A stretch of DNA of 64,000 nucleotides from the NCBI GenBank assembly GCA_026770025.1, contig JAMXDE010000014.1:434001-498000 (forward strand), given 5' to 3'. A model generated the notes under the pieces. It did not search any database. It saw only the letters and a list, made by a program, of their open reading frames with translations, and had not been told where the DNA came from. The position numbers were made by a program, and so were the translations under genes. Every line of letters starts with the position of its first letter. Position 1 is the first letter of the stretch. The DNA comes from Craspedostauros australis (taxonomy: Eukaryota; Bacillariophyta; Bacillariophyceae; Mastogloiales; Achnanthaceae). Positions 23,653 to 33,969 of this stretch are shown in pieces.

Positions 23653-25476
23653 TCAGTCGAACTCCCGCTTGGAGTCATAGAGACCCACGAATGCCGCGGC
23701 GCCCAGAGCAAACACAATGGAGTTGAGACCAAAAACGTAGCTCCAGTCCTGATGCGTCATATCGAGGATCTTGCCGGTGGTGTAGACACCGAAGGTTCCG
23801 CACATGACAGCTGGGAGGCTCGTCACGCTATACAGCAGTCCCGTCCACTTCTCTCCCGCCTTCTCTTGGTTTGCCGCACCGTATCCTGCCGCGTTGAAGG
23901 ATTGGAATGCGACGGAACCGCTGAGCAGGCATTGGGCGGTAGTCGGGTCGTCGGGGATATGCAGGGACAGCGTTGCCAAGCAGGCCGCCGCGCCGAACAA
24001 TCCAAGGCCTTGGAATGCTCTGCGAATGTTGGTCACTGCCTCGTCCGTTCGCTCTTCCATGTTCTGGATGATGGTGTCCGCGACGCTACCGGCAAAGAAA
24101 CCGCCTGCTGCACCTGCCAGCGACGGCACGATGAGGAGCAGCGCCGATTCCTTAACGTTGAGACCGTACTGCTCGAAGTAGAACGTCGGTGCCCAGGATA
24201 GGTTGTTGTACAGTCCCCAGTTGTTTGCGGCGTGAGCGAGCACCATGGCCCAAACTCCCTTGGATTTGGCAAAGTCAGCCCAAGGAGCCTGGCTCAATAT
24301 CTTAGAAGCATCTTTCATTGCGTCCTGCAGGCTTTCGTCACCATTGTTACTGCCATTGTTGGTTACAACCTCCGCGTCGATTGCGGCACTGTTCTTCCTT
24401 GTGCCACTGCTGCTTCTGCTGCTTGTCGTAGTTTTAGTGTCAAACGTGGCTGCGGCGCGTTCCAACCAATTGATCTCTACATTGGTCGGTCTTGACTCCG
24501 CGACAGGAACCGGCATGGGCTTGTCTTGCGCAAGCATCAACCAAGGTACCAGGTACAGCAATCCCATCGTGCCGTAAATGTAGAACAAGCTCCTCCAATC
24601 ATGGAACATGTCCAAGAGATAGGGACTCAGTATGTAGGAGAGGATGGTTCCGGATTGGAATCCCGCGAAGAGGATGGCGACCGACAGGCTCTTCTTTTGG
24701 GCTGGGATCCAGTTCGAGTACAGCTTTTGCACGGTGGGGATGACGACGCTCTCGCTCGCACCCACCAGCGCTCTGCAAAAGAGCAGATATCCCATTTGGG
24801 ATTGCGCTGCTGCGAAGGGGGTTGCGATCGTTCCGGCGCTCCAAAGCAGGACGCCTATGGACATGAAGGCGCGCGGTGAGAGGTACGGCAGCAAGAGACC
24901 GCACGGCACGATGCCCAGCCCGTACCCGAGACTGAAGAATGATGATATCTCGCCCTTGGTGGTGTCCGTGTATCCCATCTCGCCCGACATGGGCACCAAG
25001 GCCACGCTCATCGATGATCGGTCCAGCGCCGACAAAGATGCGACGAAGAAGATGAGACCGAGCATCGTGTTGATCATGGATTGGTTCGAGGTTTGGACTG
25101 AATCGACCGGCAGAAAACCACCGATGGTGTTCTTTGTTGCACTGGATTCAACGAGACTATTGGCAGTCGCATCATCGGCAACGTCGTCCGTCGAATTCCG
25201 CAATCTCGCGATCATCCTGTCCACCGATGACATTCGCAGCTGGGTGCTGCCTTGGCATTCCATGTCAACAAAGACGGACGTTGGTTTCCGAGGCGAGTTG
25301 AGATCTCTTCGTTGCCGCTCATTCTCAAATGATCGGAAATGTGTCCCTGCGCTGTTTCTGTTGCTGATCCTGTCATGGCTCAGCTGAAATGCTGTGACTG
25401 CAGGAGTAGTGCCCAAAGTAGCAATTGCACACAGCATGAAGGTGGCCATTGTCGCTGCGTTTCGCCAACGATTCAT
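23653..25476 (-). CDS. Plastid-type MFS anion/phosphate transporter (SLC17/PHT4-like)
   Basis: 607 residues, single exon, ATG at 25476. The N-terminus is a signal peptide (MATFMLCAIATLG) followed by AVTAFQLSHDR, the AF motif of complex plastids, then a Ser/Arg-rich transit-like stretch to about residue 130. Twelve membrane helices follow. The first carries SALDRSSMSVALVPMSGEMG and the next SSFFSLGYGLGIVPCGLL, both matching SLC17/ANTR/PHT4 signatures (R-x-x-M-S-V-A; S-F-F-x-x-G-Y). A long Ser/Thr-rich loop separates helices 6 and 7. Plant PHT4 members move phosphate or ascorbate across plastid membranes, so transport at a plastid envelope membrane is inferred. Substrate and coupling ion are not determined by sequence. 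Confidence 0.85.
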   Translation of the reverse strand: MNRWRNAATMATFMLCAIATLGTTPAVTAFQLSHDRISNRNSAGTHFRSFENERQRRDLNSPRKPTSVFVDMECQGSTQLRMSSVDRMIARLRNSTDDVADDATANSLVESSATKNTIGGFLPVDSVQTSNQSMINTMLGLIFFVASLSALDRSSMSVALVPMSGEMGYTDTTKGEISSFFSLGYGLGIVPCGLLLPYLSPRAFMSIGVLLWSAGTIATPFAAAQSQMGYLLFCRALVGASESVVIPTVQKLYSNWIPAQKKSLSVAILFAGFQSGTILSYILSPYLLDMFHDWRSLFYIYGTMGLLYLVPWLMLAQDKPMPVPVAESRPTNVEINWLERAAATFDTKTTTSSRSSSGTRKNSAAIDAEVVTNNGSNNGDESLQDAMKDASKILSQAPWADFAKSKGVWAMVLAHAANNWGLYNNLSWAPTFYFEQYGLNVKESALLLIVPSLAGAAGGFFAGSVADTIIQNMEERTDEAVTNIRRAFQGLGLFGAAACLATLSLHIPDDPTTAQCLLSGSVAFQSFNAAGYGAANQEKAGEKWTGLLYSVTSLPAVMCGTFGVYTTGKILDMTHQDWSYVFGLNSIVFALGAAAFVGLYDSKREFD

Positions 25477-25932
25477 GACGGATGACTATTCGACGAGTAT
25501 ACTGGTGGGCACTGGTGTGGACAAGACGGTCAACTTCCTTTCAACGCGAGTGTTGCCTGTAGCGTTGTTCCAAGAGTTTCTATCGTGTGCAATCAAAGTA
25601 TGTGTCCTGTCAAAATCGAGTTGCGAGGGTGGGTCGCATCAGACTGAGATTGTGAGCATGAACATTGGGTTGCGTCGCCGTTCCGTCGTGTGCCCCTTTC
25701 ATCGTGGCCGCTTTGCAGAGGCAACGGCAAGCACATGCATGAGTGTGGATCCACAAGCACAAAGGCGAAGTGGGCAAAGAATGGTTTGTTGTTTGTTGTT
25801 TCAGCTGACGTCACTGCCAACGTCCAGATTCGCTCCTCGTCAACACCTCGCATCTTGTGTGACACGTTGACGCTTCCGGCAGTCGCACGTGACTAAAGAT
25901 ACTATTGAGTCCCGTACAATTCAATGTCAGGA
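25477..25932 (-). promoter_or_regulatory. Upstream region of the MFS gene with a CRE palindrome
   Basis: TGACGTCA occurs at 25806-25813, about 330 bases upstream of the transporter ATG. No coding sequence is seen. The region ends where the aminotransferase duplication starts. Confidence 0.4.
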
Positions 25933-27998
25933 TATGTTCATGTGTCTTCGGAGGACGATCCACCCACCACAGACAGCATTCGAAGAGGATCATTTCGTAA
26001 TTATCTACACTCCACTTGCTTCTTCCGCACTCTGCAAGAGCACAATGATGTGCATCATTTGCCTATCGATCACCATTCACTTTCTCCAGCCATCGTGGCC
26101 AGAATTTCTTGAAGCGCGCCATCGCCTGGGTGACGGTATCGAGGCCACCGGCGTACGAAATGCGGAATCTACGTTCTCCGAAGGTGTCATCGGGATCCTC
26201 AAAGTCGATTCCTGGCGTGAAGGCAACGAATTCCTCCTCCAGGAGGCACTTGCACATGTTCACGGTCCCAAAACCATCCGCCACGTTCCTGGCGCCCACA
26301 TCACAGTAGATGTAGAGCCCACCATCCGCAGGTGAAATGCGCACATCTTCGAAAAGAGGAAAGTTGGCCAGCTCGCGAAGGATCACCTCCCGGCATTGCC
26401 TGTACCTGTCGAGGTGTCCCTCAAGCTCCGCAATGGAATCGGCATCCCAACAACTGATGGCGGCGCGTTGGGAGATGGTGGGAGCACTGATGAACATATT
26501 CTGCTGCAAGGAATTGATGGGGCGATCCAAGTGTTCTGGGATTACCATCCATCCCAACCTCCATCCGCACACTGTGAGGAGAGCGATTGGTCATAATCAT
26601 GCGAGCGCGTGAGAACGAGAGAGATCATGATCGATGTTAGACGGAGTTTTCAGGTGCATGATTCCAACAATACTCAAGTGTTTCTGTATGTTGCGGCTGT
26701 TGATGCCATTTGCACTTACTGGAGTAGTACTTTGAGAAGCTGTTGATGATCACGGCATTGCTGGAGTACTTCAAGGCAGTGGCTTCTTCTTTTCCAAATG
26801 TGATGCCATGGTAGATCTCATCGGACAGGAACTGGATGTTTTGGTCTTCGCAGAGCTTGCACAGTTCCTCCAGCTCGTTCGGGCTCAGCATGGCGCCAGT
26901 CGGATTGCCAGGCGAAGACAGAATCAAACCCTTGATGCGCGGGTCTTTGCGCTCTTCGCGACGACGGATCTCCGCCGCCAACTCCTTGGCTGTCAGCTTG
27001 AACTCGTCGTTGAGTGGAACGGTCGCGATGTCACAACCAAGTGCCGAAAGGATGTTGCGGTAGCACGGGTAACCGCAGGATCCGACCGCGACCGTATCGC
27101 CAGCGTCGAAACACGCAGAGAAGGCCAACAGAAATCCGCCAGATGACCCGGTCGTCACGACGATTCGGTCGGTGGGGACTTCATCCTGCGACAAACCGTA
27201 TCGATCCTGGTAATGCTGCGAGATCTTTTCGCGCAGAGCGACGAGGCCGAAGGCGTCTGTGTATCCCATGACTTGGTTTTCGGAGAGGGCGGCAATGGCT
27301 GCTTCCGCGACTGGCCTAGGTGCCCCCGTTGAAGGTTGGCCGACTCCGCAATGCAGAACATTCTTGCCTTCTTCCTGGAGTTCGTTGGCACGCTGAAGGA
27401 TCTCTGTCCAAGTATGGGTAGAAACATAATGTAGAGTAGATGAAGGCAGTGGAAGATGTGATAATGCGATGGCACGATTGGTGTTATATGATGGTGTAAG
27501 ATATGTGGGGGCACGAGTACCTCCAACTTGACGGTGAACATCGTCCTGTTTTTGTGCGGTGGAGACATGCATGTCCGCTTGAACAAATCCATCCAAGACC
27601 ATCCAACACCATCGCCAGGAATTGATTCTTCTGCCAAAGGAACGAGGATGAAAACGAAACGAAGAAATCGCGATAGCAACACACCAAGGCAAGACGAAAA
27701 CACGGCACCGACTTCCGACACGCACCCAACACCTGGAAAGGTGCCACCTTGTTGGCACGTTGGCTTCGCAACAGCCGCGATGATTCGATGCTCTTCATGG
27801 CCGCGCTGGATGTCATGGCGACAACTTGGGCGATGATGGCGATCGTGACGAAGAAGAAGAGATGTGTGGATGTCATGGTGACGGCTTGGGCGGTGATGAT
27901 GGTTGCGGTATGAAGCAGAACGAGAAGACGCACTTGAGTGAAAGGACCTGCAGTTGGTCCTGGGGTGCCGACGAAGTCCGAAAGGATTTTTTGTGAGC
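25933..27998. repeat. Segmental duplication, copy A
   Basis: About 2.07 kb is nearly identical to 31318-33386 in the same orientation. Similarity starts at ATGTTCATGTGTCTTCGGA and stops in a T run followed by GTGAGC. It covers the whole aminotransferase gene, its introns, its 3' flank and several hundred bases upstream. Small indels occur only outside the coding exons. Confidence 0.9.
26063..27602 (-). CDS. Class I/II PLP aminotransferase, copy A, three exons
   Basis: Exons are 27602-27521, 27403-26720 and 26571-26063; introns are 117 and 148 bp. The model is 424 residues. It holds the fold-type I landmarks: VLHCGVGQPSTGAP near the start, a Gly-rich TTGSSGGFLLAFSA, SSPGNPTGAML, FLSDEIYHG, and SFSKYYSMCGWRLGW, whose lysine would bind pyridoxal phosphate and lies at the exon 2/3 junction. 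It belongs to the aspartate-aminotransferase-like group that transfers amino groups from an amino acid to a 2-oxoacid; the substrate is not readable. Exon 1 is the weak point. The chosen frame (from MVLDGFVQ) fits the CAG acceptor, but an acceptor two bases further would fit another frame (FTVKLE) and also reads GluIle. Exons 2 and 3 are firm. Confidence 0.8.
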
Positions 27999-28058
27999 GC
28001 TCTCGCACAATTCTGCAGATCGCACCCACCCACAAGGCCACTTGTTGCAGGATCCCAC

Positions 28059-28216
28059 AGATCGCAATTGATACACTCGCGATAGCGCTGGTTGAAGAGT
28101 TTTGGTCCCTTTTGGGAGAAGCGGCGATTTAATATTTATGTCTATTTCGTGTTGCTTCTGTTCGATCCGTCTCCTGCATCACAGGGAATAGATCCCACAG
28201 AGTGCAAAATCATCAC
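28059..28216 (+). repeat. Dispersed repeat family, copy 1
   Basis: Aligns with 56772-56953 over its whole length: shared blocks include CAGATCG, CACTCGCGATA, GAGTTTTGG, TTTTGGGAGAA, CGGCGATT, CTATTTCGTGTT, GATCCGTCT and CACAGGGAA. The other copy has about 22 extra bases in the middle. It lies between the duplication edge and the transposon remnant. No coding content. Confidence 0.7.
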
Positions 28217-28239
28217 AGCTCAACGAGTGAAAGCGCCTA

Positions 28240-29330
28240 TGACGTGTGATCATTGCTCCACAACACAACATGATCTACACAGCACACACCAATAGTACCA
28301 CAACACACATCGACCATGCCACAACATGATGTGATGGCTCTGTAACACAACACAACACACTGGTCATGTGGCAACACAGGCCAATCGTGACACAACGAAA
28401 ACCATTTGCATCACACATCACACACCACAATTCAAACCTCCATGTCATCAAGCAGACAATGTGTGCACAGACACTTGCATCACAGATGTACCTAACATAT
28501 ATAAATAACTAGTAGTTTGATTTGCAACTACATTTCTGCTGTGCTGCTGCCCTGTTCTGCTTTGCTGTGATGCTTGCTCTTGCCAGCCAGAAAGGCCACC
28601 TCAAATGAGTTTGGTGTGGGTGCTGCCTTGGTCTTGTTGCTATTATTGTCATGCTCAACAGTCTTGGCTTTGCTCTTGCTGGGCTGCTTCTTTTTCTTCT
28701 TGCCTTTCTCCTGTTGTTCAGCCTCCTCAGTGGCTCTTGTGGTCTCAACAATTTGCTTCTCCAGCAATGGAATGAGGCTGGTGGTTGTTGGCAGGTTTGT
28801 TTTCAGGCATTGCAGACCACTGACAGCCATCACATTGAGTGCATCATCGTACATACCTTCAATGTCAGGCTTGGCATATTTGAAGTCAGCTGAGTTGCCT
28901 TTGTTGCCTGTTGCAGTTGGTTTCTTGGTGGTCGCATTGGTTGCCTCATCCTCCTTCCACACAAAGTCCATGTGAGACACTGTCACACCGATCTCATTGC
29001 CACCCTCGTCAAATTCAGTGAACATTTGCTTCCGCATGTTCATGCTCAGCCCTTTGCACGCCGTCACAAACTCGTCACCTCCTTTTGCAGCACAAATTGC
29101 ATAGGTGATCTGATGGTGGCAAACATATGTACAAACCACCTTGTCCAGCTTGAATCACAACACACACCAGAAACACAAGCAAAGCGACATGGCACAGCAC
29201 ATCACAAGAAGGCATGGGCAACACAGGAGGACAGGTGCAAGGTGCCTCGTACCATTGGCTCCCTCCTACGTGGGAGGGTCACAGTCATACTACATGTTCT
29301 AAAACCTGCGACTATAAACAGCAAAGAAGC
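28240..29330 (-). mobile_element. Internally deleted mariner-like transposon (edges approximate)
   Basis: The sequence matches the larger element at 61190-64000 in its CACAAC-rich 3' flank (from about 28380) and the last ~205 codons of the transposase. At about 29144 it jumps to sequence matching 63975-64000 (TTGAA then CAACACACACCAG) and carries on into what should be the element's 5' part. About 1.97 kb, including all three catalytic aspartates, is missing. Outer ends and terminal inverted repeats were not identified. Confidence 0.75.
28528..29143 (-). pseudogene. C-terminal fragment of mariner-like transposase
   Basis: 203 codons stay open and align with the C-terminus of the transposase at 61354: HHQITYAICAAKGGDEF, GNEIGVTVSHMDF, GLQCLKTNLPTT, LIPLLEKQIVET and a Lys-rich KGKKKKKQPSKSKAK tail, ending TAEM. 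Nothing of the DDE catalytic core remains, so it cannot be an active transposase. The surviving frame without stops suggests the deletion is not very old, or that the tail was preserved by chance. Confidence 0.85.
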
Positions 29331-31317
29331 AAGAGTAGCTCATTCAAGATGCACTGTCTTCTTCTGTCGACTTTGTGAGGAGCGCTGTTTGATACTTTAA
29401 TTTCTTCATGGTATCGTTGTCGAATGGATTCGCGCTTGGGTATTTGCAAAGTGTTTCCTTTGTTTGGCACATTTAGTAGAATCATGGGTCATCTCCACGT
29501 CCCCCAACAGAAAAAAAACGGCCGAGAAAACCAAACTCCACACAACAACATGACAATGGGAATCACGACTGTCGGAAAGCTGGGGTATCCTGGTCTCTAT
29601 CCATCTCTCTCGACAATCGGTATCCTTCGACTGCGCAACATCGTTGATTCCTCGATCTTTCTCACATCAATTGTTCATCTCTTCTTTGCGCGGCCACACC
29701 TTCGCCGCTCCCAGATTCATCGGTGTTCGTGGGTGGGCAGAGGTCTTGTCCGTCTTCTCTGCTCCCGGTTCGCACCAGTTTCTGTTTCCCAGATAACAAT
29801 CAAGTATCTTTGTCTGTCAGAGGCGCGCGGTTCGCGCAGATGCATTGCATGTGGTTTGCTTGAATGACACTTCGCCCTCACCCATTCCTCTGCAGCGTTC
29901 GGAATCATTGTTTCTCACTTGTGTTCCTTGCACCCTTGGGACAGGCTGCATTGCGCTACAAGGTAGTCCGAGTGTGAACATCACGGCTTGATTCTATTGA
30001 GTCCTAATATTATTTTTGGGGACGCGGCAAAACGTATATTAAAACGTTAACGCACCCACGATGCCGAACACAACAACACTCCACAAGCGCTGTCAAATGG
30101 CATCAACAACACTACAACAACCATCAGTCCAATAGAATATCCAAATACATAGGCGGAACCGTCATGGAAATCTTGGTGGATGGGTGAGAGGAGGCTGTCA
30201 GAGTGGTTGATTTGGGGCTATGACAGGCCAATGAGCAAAAGACATGATTTTGATGCAAATATGCTTGTTGGATATGATCCCTGCATGGAATGCACAGGTC
30301 ATTCCAACAACTACGGATGGAAAGCACACGTCCAGTAGGATACATTGAAGGTTCCCACGAAGTTTGAGGCTCAGGGGAGGCCTGGAAGGTGTGGAGGGAA
30401 AGACACAAGTGCGGGGCGAGAGTTTTTTGGTGGGTGGCGCACACATCATGTGGCTTCATTGGTGATGGGGGGGGGGGGGGGGGGGGGGGGGCATAGACAA
30501 GTCACCCAAATCGCCAAGTCACCCATTGCAGATGTGTTCAAAATGAATGCAGGGATCGGTTCATGAAGCGCCAGTAAAATCTATGGTCTGGAAGAGGCTA
30601 CAGCCTGGGATGCACAGGAAAGGGTCGTTCTCGGTGGTCGCAAAAAATCCATGATGGCATCACATGGAGGTGTACCTTTGGAGGTATGAATGCCCCACCT
30701 ATTCTGAATACATCAGTGTGTTGCCACGTAATATGGGAACACATGGAGGGCACGTGGAGGGGCCGCAAGGGTCGTATCGACAAGATACGGATCCAAATAT
30801 GAACGGCATCTGCGTCGCCCAAAAATGTCGAAATTTCTGGGTTTCAGTGCAGGGAGACTTTGGTGTATGAGATGCGGATATCCGTGCAGGATCTTCATGG
30901 AGTGGATATGTGGAGAGCATATGGAGTCAATGTGGTGCTCAGATTGTGCAAATGCCAGGATGATGATAATGATGATGATCATGGGTGCTGAACGGAGGGC
31001 AGTATGGTGCAATCCAGAATTTTTGGCATCCACCACATGACCGACAGAAAGCCAAAACGATGTTAAAAATACAGTTCATATAAAATTAACTTCGATATGC
31101 AGAATCACTGATAGACAGGTCTCCGAATGCACTATTTAGTTTTAATTGTAAACGATTTATTGTTTTTGTATAACATCAACAGTTGTTTGGTTGGAATTGG
31201 TCGTGCTCTATTTTAGTCTACTTAACACGACTCATCACCCACAAAACCCAACAAAGCTTCACAACTGGCGTTATCGTTTGAAAAAAATCTGCGTTCTTCG
31301 TTGGACGCAGGTCGCAA
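29331..31317. other. Gene desert between the duplicated aminotransferases
   Basis: No convincing gene on either strand. The stretch 30120-31030 is rich in TGGAGG/CATGGA-type words and differs in composition from the flanks, as an old unrecognised repeat might, but no family could be named. It includes the poly-G run at 30467. Confidence 0.5.
30467..30491 (+). repeat. Poly-G homopolymer, 25 bases
   Basis: An uninterrupted run of 25 G on the plus strand. The length is prone to sequencing and replication error, and G-quadruplex formation is possible. Confidence 0.9.
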
Positions 31318-33386
31318 ATGTTCATGTGTCTTCGGAGTACGATCCACCCACCACAGACAGCATTCGAAGAGGATCATTTCGTAATAATCTACGCTCCGCT
31401 TGCTTCTTCCGCACTCCGCAAGAGTAGGTACAATGATCGGCACCCTTTGCCTATCGAGCACTCTTCACTTTCTCCAGCCATCGCGGCCAGAATTTCTTGA
31501 AGCGCGCCATCGCCTGGGTGGCGGTATCGAGGCCACCGGCGTACGAAATGCGGAATCTACGTTCTCCGAGGGTGTCATGGGGATCCTCAAAGTCGATTCC
31601 TGGTGTGAAGGCAACGAATTCCTCCTCCAGGAGGCACTTGCACATGTTCACGGTCCCAAAACCATCCGCCACGTTCCCGTCGCCCACATCGCAGTAGATG
31701 TAGAACCCACCATCCGCAGGTGAAATGCGCACATCTTCGAACAGAGGGAAGTCGGCCAGCTCGCGAAGGATCACCTCCCGGCATTGCCTGTACCTGTCGA
31801 GGTGTCCCTCAAGCTCCGCAATGGAATCGGCATCCCAACACCTGATGGCGGCGCGTTGGGAGATGGTGGGAGCACTGATGAACATGTTCTGTTGCAAGGA
31901 ATTGATGGGGCGATCCAAGTGTTCTGGGATTACCATCCATCCCAACCTCCATCCGCACACTGTGAGGAGAGCGATTGATCATAATCATGTGAGCGCGTGA
32001 GAATGCGAGAGATCATGATCGATGTTAGACGGAGTTTTCAGGTGCATGATTCCAACAAACTCAATTGTTTCTGTATGTTGCGGCTGTCGATGCCATTTGC
32101 ACTTACTGGAGTAGTACTTTGAGAAGCTGTTGATGATCACGGCATTGCTGGAGTACTTCAAGGCAGTGGCTTCTTCTTTTCCAAATGTGATGCCATGGTA
32201 GATCTCATCGGACAGGAACTGGATGTTTTGGTCTTCGCAGAGCTTGCACAGTTCCTCCAGCTCGTTCGGGCTCAGCATGGCGCCAGTCGGATTGCCAGGC
32301 GAAGACAGAATCAAACCCTTGATGCGCGGGTCTTTGCGCTCTTCGCGACGACGGATCTCCGCCGCCAACTCCTTGGCCGTCAGCTTGAACTCGTCGTTGA
32401 GTGGAACGGTCGCGATGTCACAACCAAGTGCCGAAAGGATGTTGCGGTAGCACGGGTAACCGCAGGATCCGACCGCAACCGTATCGCCGGCGTCGAAACA
32501 CGCAGAGAAGGCCAACAGAAATCCGCCAGATGACCCTGTCGTCACGACGATTCGGTCGGTGGGGACTTCATCCTGCGACAAACCGTATCGATCCTGGTAA
32601 TGCTGCGAGATCTTTTCGCGCAGAGCGACGAGGCCGAAGGCGTCTGTGTATCCCATGACTTGGTTTTCGGAGAGGGCGGCAATGGCTGCTTCCGCGACTG
32701 GCCTAGGTGCCCCCGTCGAAGGTTGGCCGACTTCGCAATGCAGAACATCCTTGCCTTCTTCCTGGAGTTCGTTGGCACGCTGAAGGATCTCTGTCCAAGT
32801 ATGGGTAGAAACATGATGTAGAGTAGATGAAGGCAGAGGAAGGTGCGATAATGCGATGGCACGATTGGTGTTATATGATGGTGTAAGATATGTGGGGGCA
32901 CGAGTACCTTCAACTTGACGGTGAACATCGTTCTGTTTTTGTGCAGCGGAGACACGCACGCCCGCTTGAACAAATCCATCCAAGACCATCCAATACCATC
33001 GCCAGGAATTGATTCTTTCTGCCAAAGGAACAAGATGAAAACGAAACGAAGAAATGACGATAGCAACACACCAAGGCAAGACGAAAACACGGCACCGACT
33101 TCCGACACGCACCCATCACCTGGAAGGGTGCCACCTTGTTGGCGCGTTGGCTTTGCACCAGCCGCGATGATTCGATGCTCTTCATGCCCGCGCTGGATGT
33201 CATGGCGACAACTTGGGCGGTGATGACGATCGTGACGAAGAAGAAGAGATGCGTGGATGTCATGGTGACGACTTGGGCGGTGATGATGGTTGCGGTATGA
33301 AGCAGAACGAGAAGACGCACTTGAGTGAAAGGGCCCGCAGTTGGTCCTGGGGTGCCGACGAAGTCCGAAAGGATTTTTTTGTGAGC
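31318..33386. repeat. Segmental duplication, copy B
   Basis: Direct-orientation partner of 25933-27998. Compared by eye, exon 2 differs at about 7 of 684 bases and exon 3 at about 15 of about 509. Upstream flanks show one-base indels near 33020. Confidence 0.9.
31451..32989 (-). CDS. Class I/II PLP aminotransferase, copy B, three exons
   Basis: Exons are 32989-32908, 32790-32107 and 31959-31451; introns are 117 and 147 bp. Exon lengths equal copy A, and the model is again 424 residues with every catalytic motif kept (SPGNPTG, LSDEIYHG, SFSKYYSMCGWRLGW). Exon 2 differs by two residues from copy A (GKDVLHCEVG against GKNVLHCGVG). Exon 3 differs by about eleven, several non-conservative (DVGDGN against DVGARN; DPHDTLGE against DPDDTFGE; C-terminus VKSAR against VNGDR). 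Copy B matches the usual family Glu-Val-Gly before QP, so copy A may carry the derived residue. Both look functional. The same uncertainty over exon 1 applies: in copy B the alternative internal ATG of copy A is GTG. Confidence 0.8.
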
Positions 33387-33969
33387 CTCGAGAGACGGTT
33401 CGGAATTGATGATGTCACAGTTATTGGAATCTGGGCTGATGGTAACGACTGTGGATGATCAGTGTGTGTGCTAACTGTGTTGTGTAGGGAATTATGAGGC
33501 ATACCTCGCTACTTTTGTTGTGTTTCGCTTTGTTCTGTTCCATCAGCGTTCGTGCACGTATTTCGATGTTTGCCTTCTCATTTCTCTCTGCTGTTGCGTC
33601 TTGATCGCTGCTGTGTGGTCGTCGTATCTTTTGTGTTTCCGATTCATGCGATCGTAGCTCCATGTCTCCGGCTCGTGCGGTCGTGGCTCCATTAACAGTA
33701 GCAAATACCGAACAACCACTCTGCGGGCGAAATGCCGAAACGCGCGCCACCCAGATGCGAGTACTCCACGAACACTCCGACCAACACAACACAACCTGAA
33801 CACAACACAGCACGGTACGACCACTCTCGCGGATCGAAAGTCTCTTGACCCCCAACCGAAGCAGAATAGAGTGCGAGCTACTCTAGGACATTCGACACAA
33901 AGCATACCAGACTATCAGTAGCTCCAGAGAGAAGAACAGTGGCACCCCCGCTCGACAGCTGAAGACAGG
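33387..33969. other. Upstream region of lipoyl synthase
   Basis: Non-coding, divergent between aminotransferase copy B (minus) and lipoyl synthase (plus). AACACAACACAAC-type words occur at 33783-33812. No clear regulatory palindrome. Confidence 0.45.

Noticed and set aside
28381-28500. CACAAC/CACATCAC-rich sequence considered as a CRISPR-like or satellite array
   Set aside because: No fixed unit or spacer length; it aligns with the 3' flank of the mariner-like element instead.
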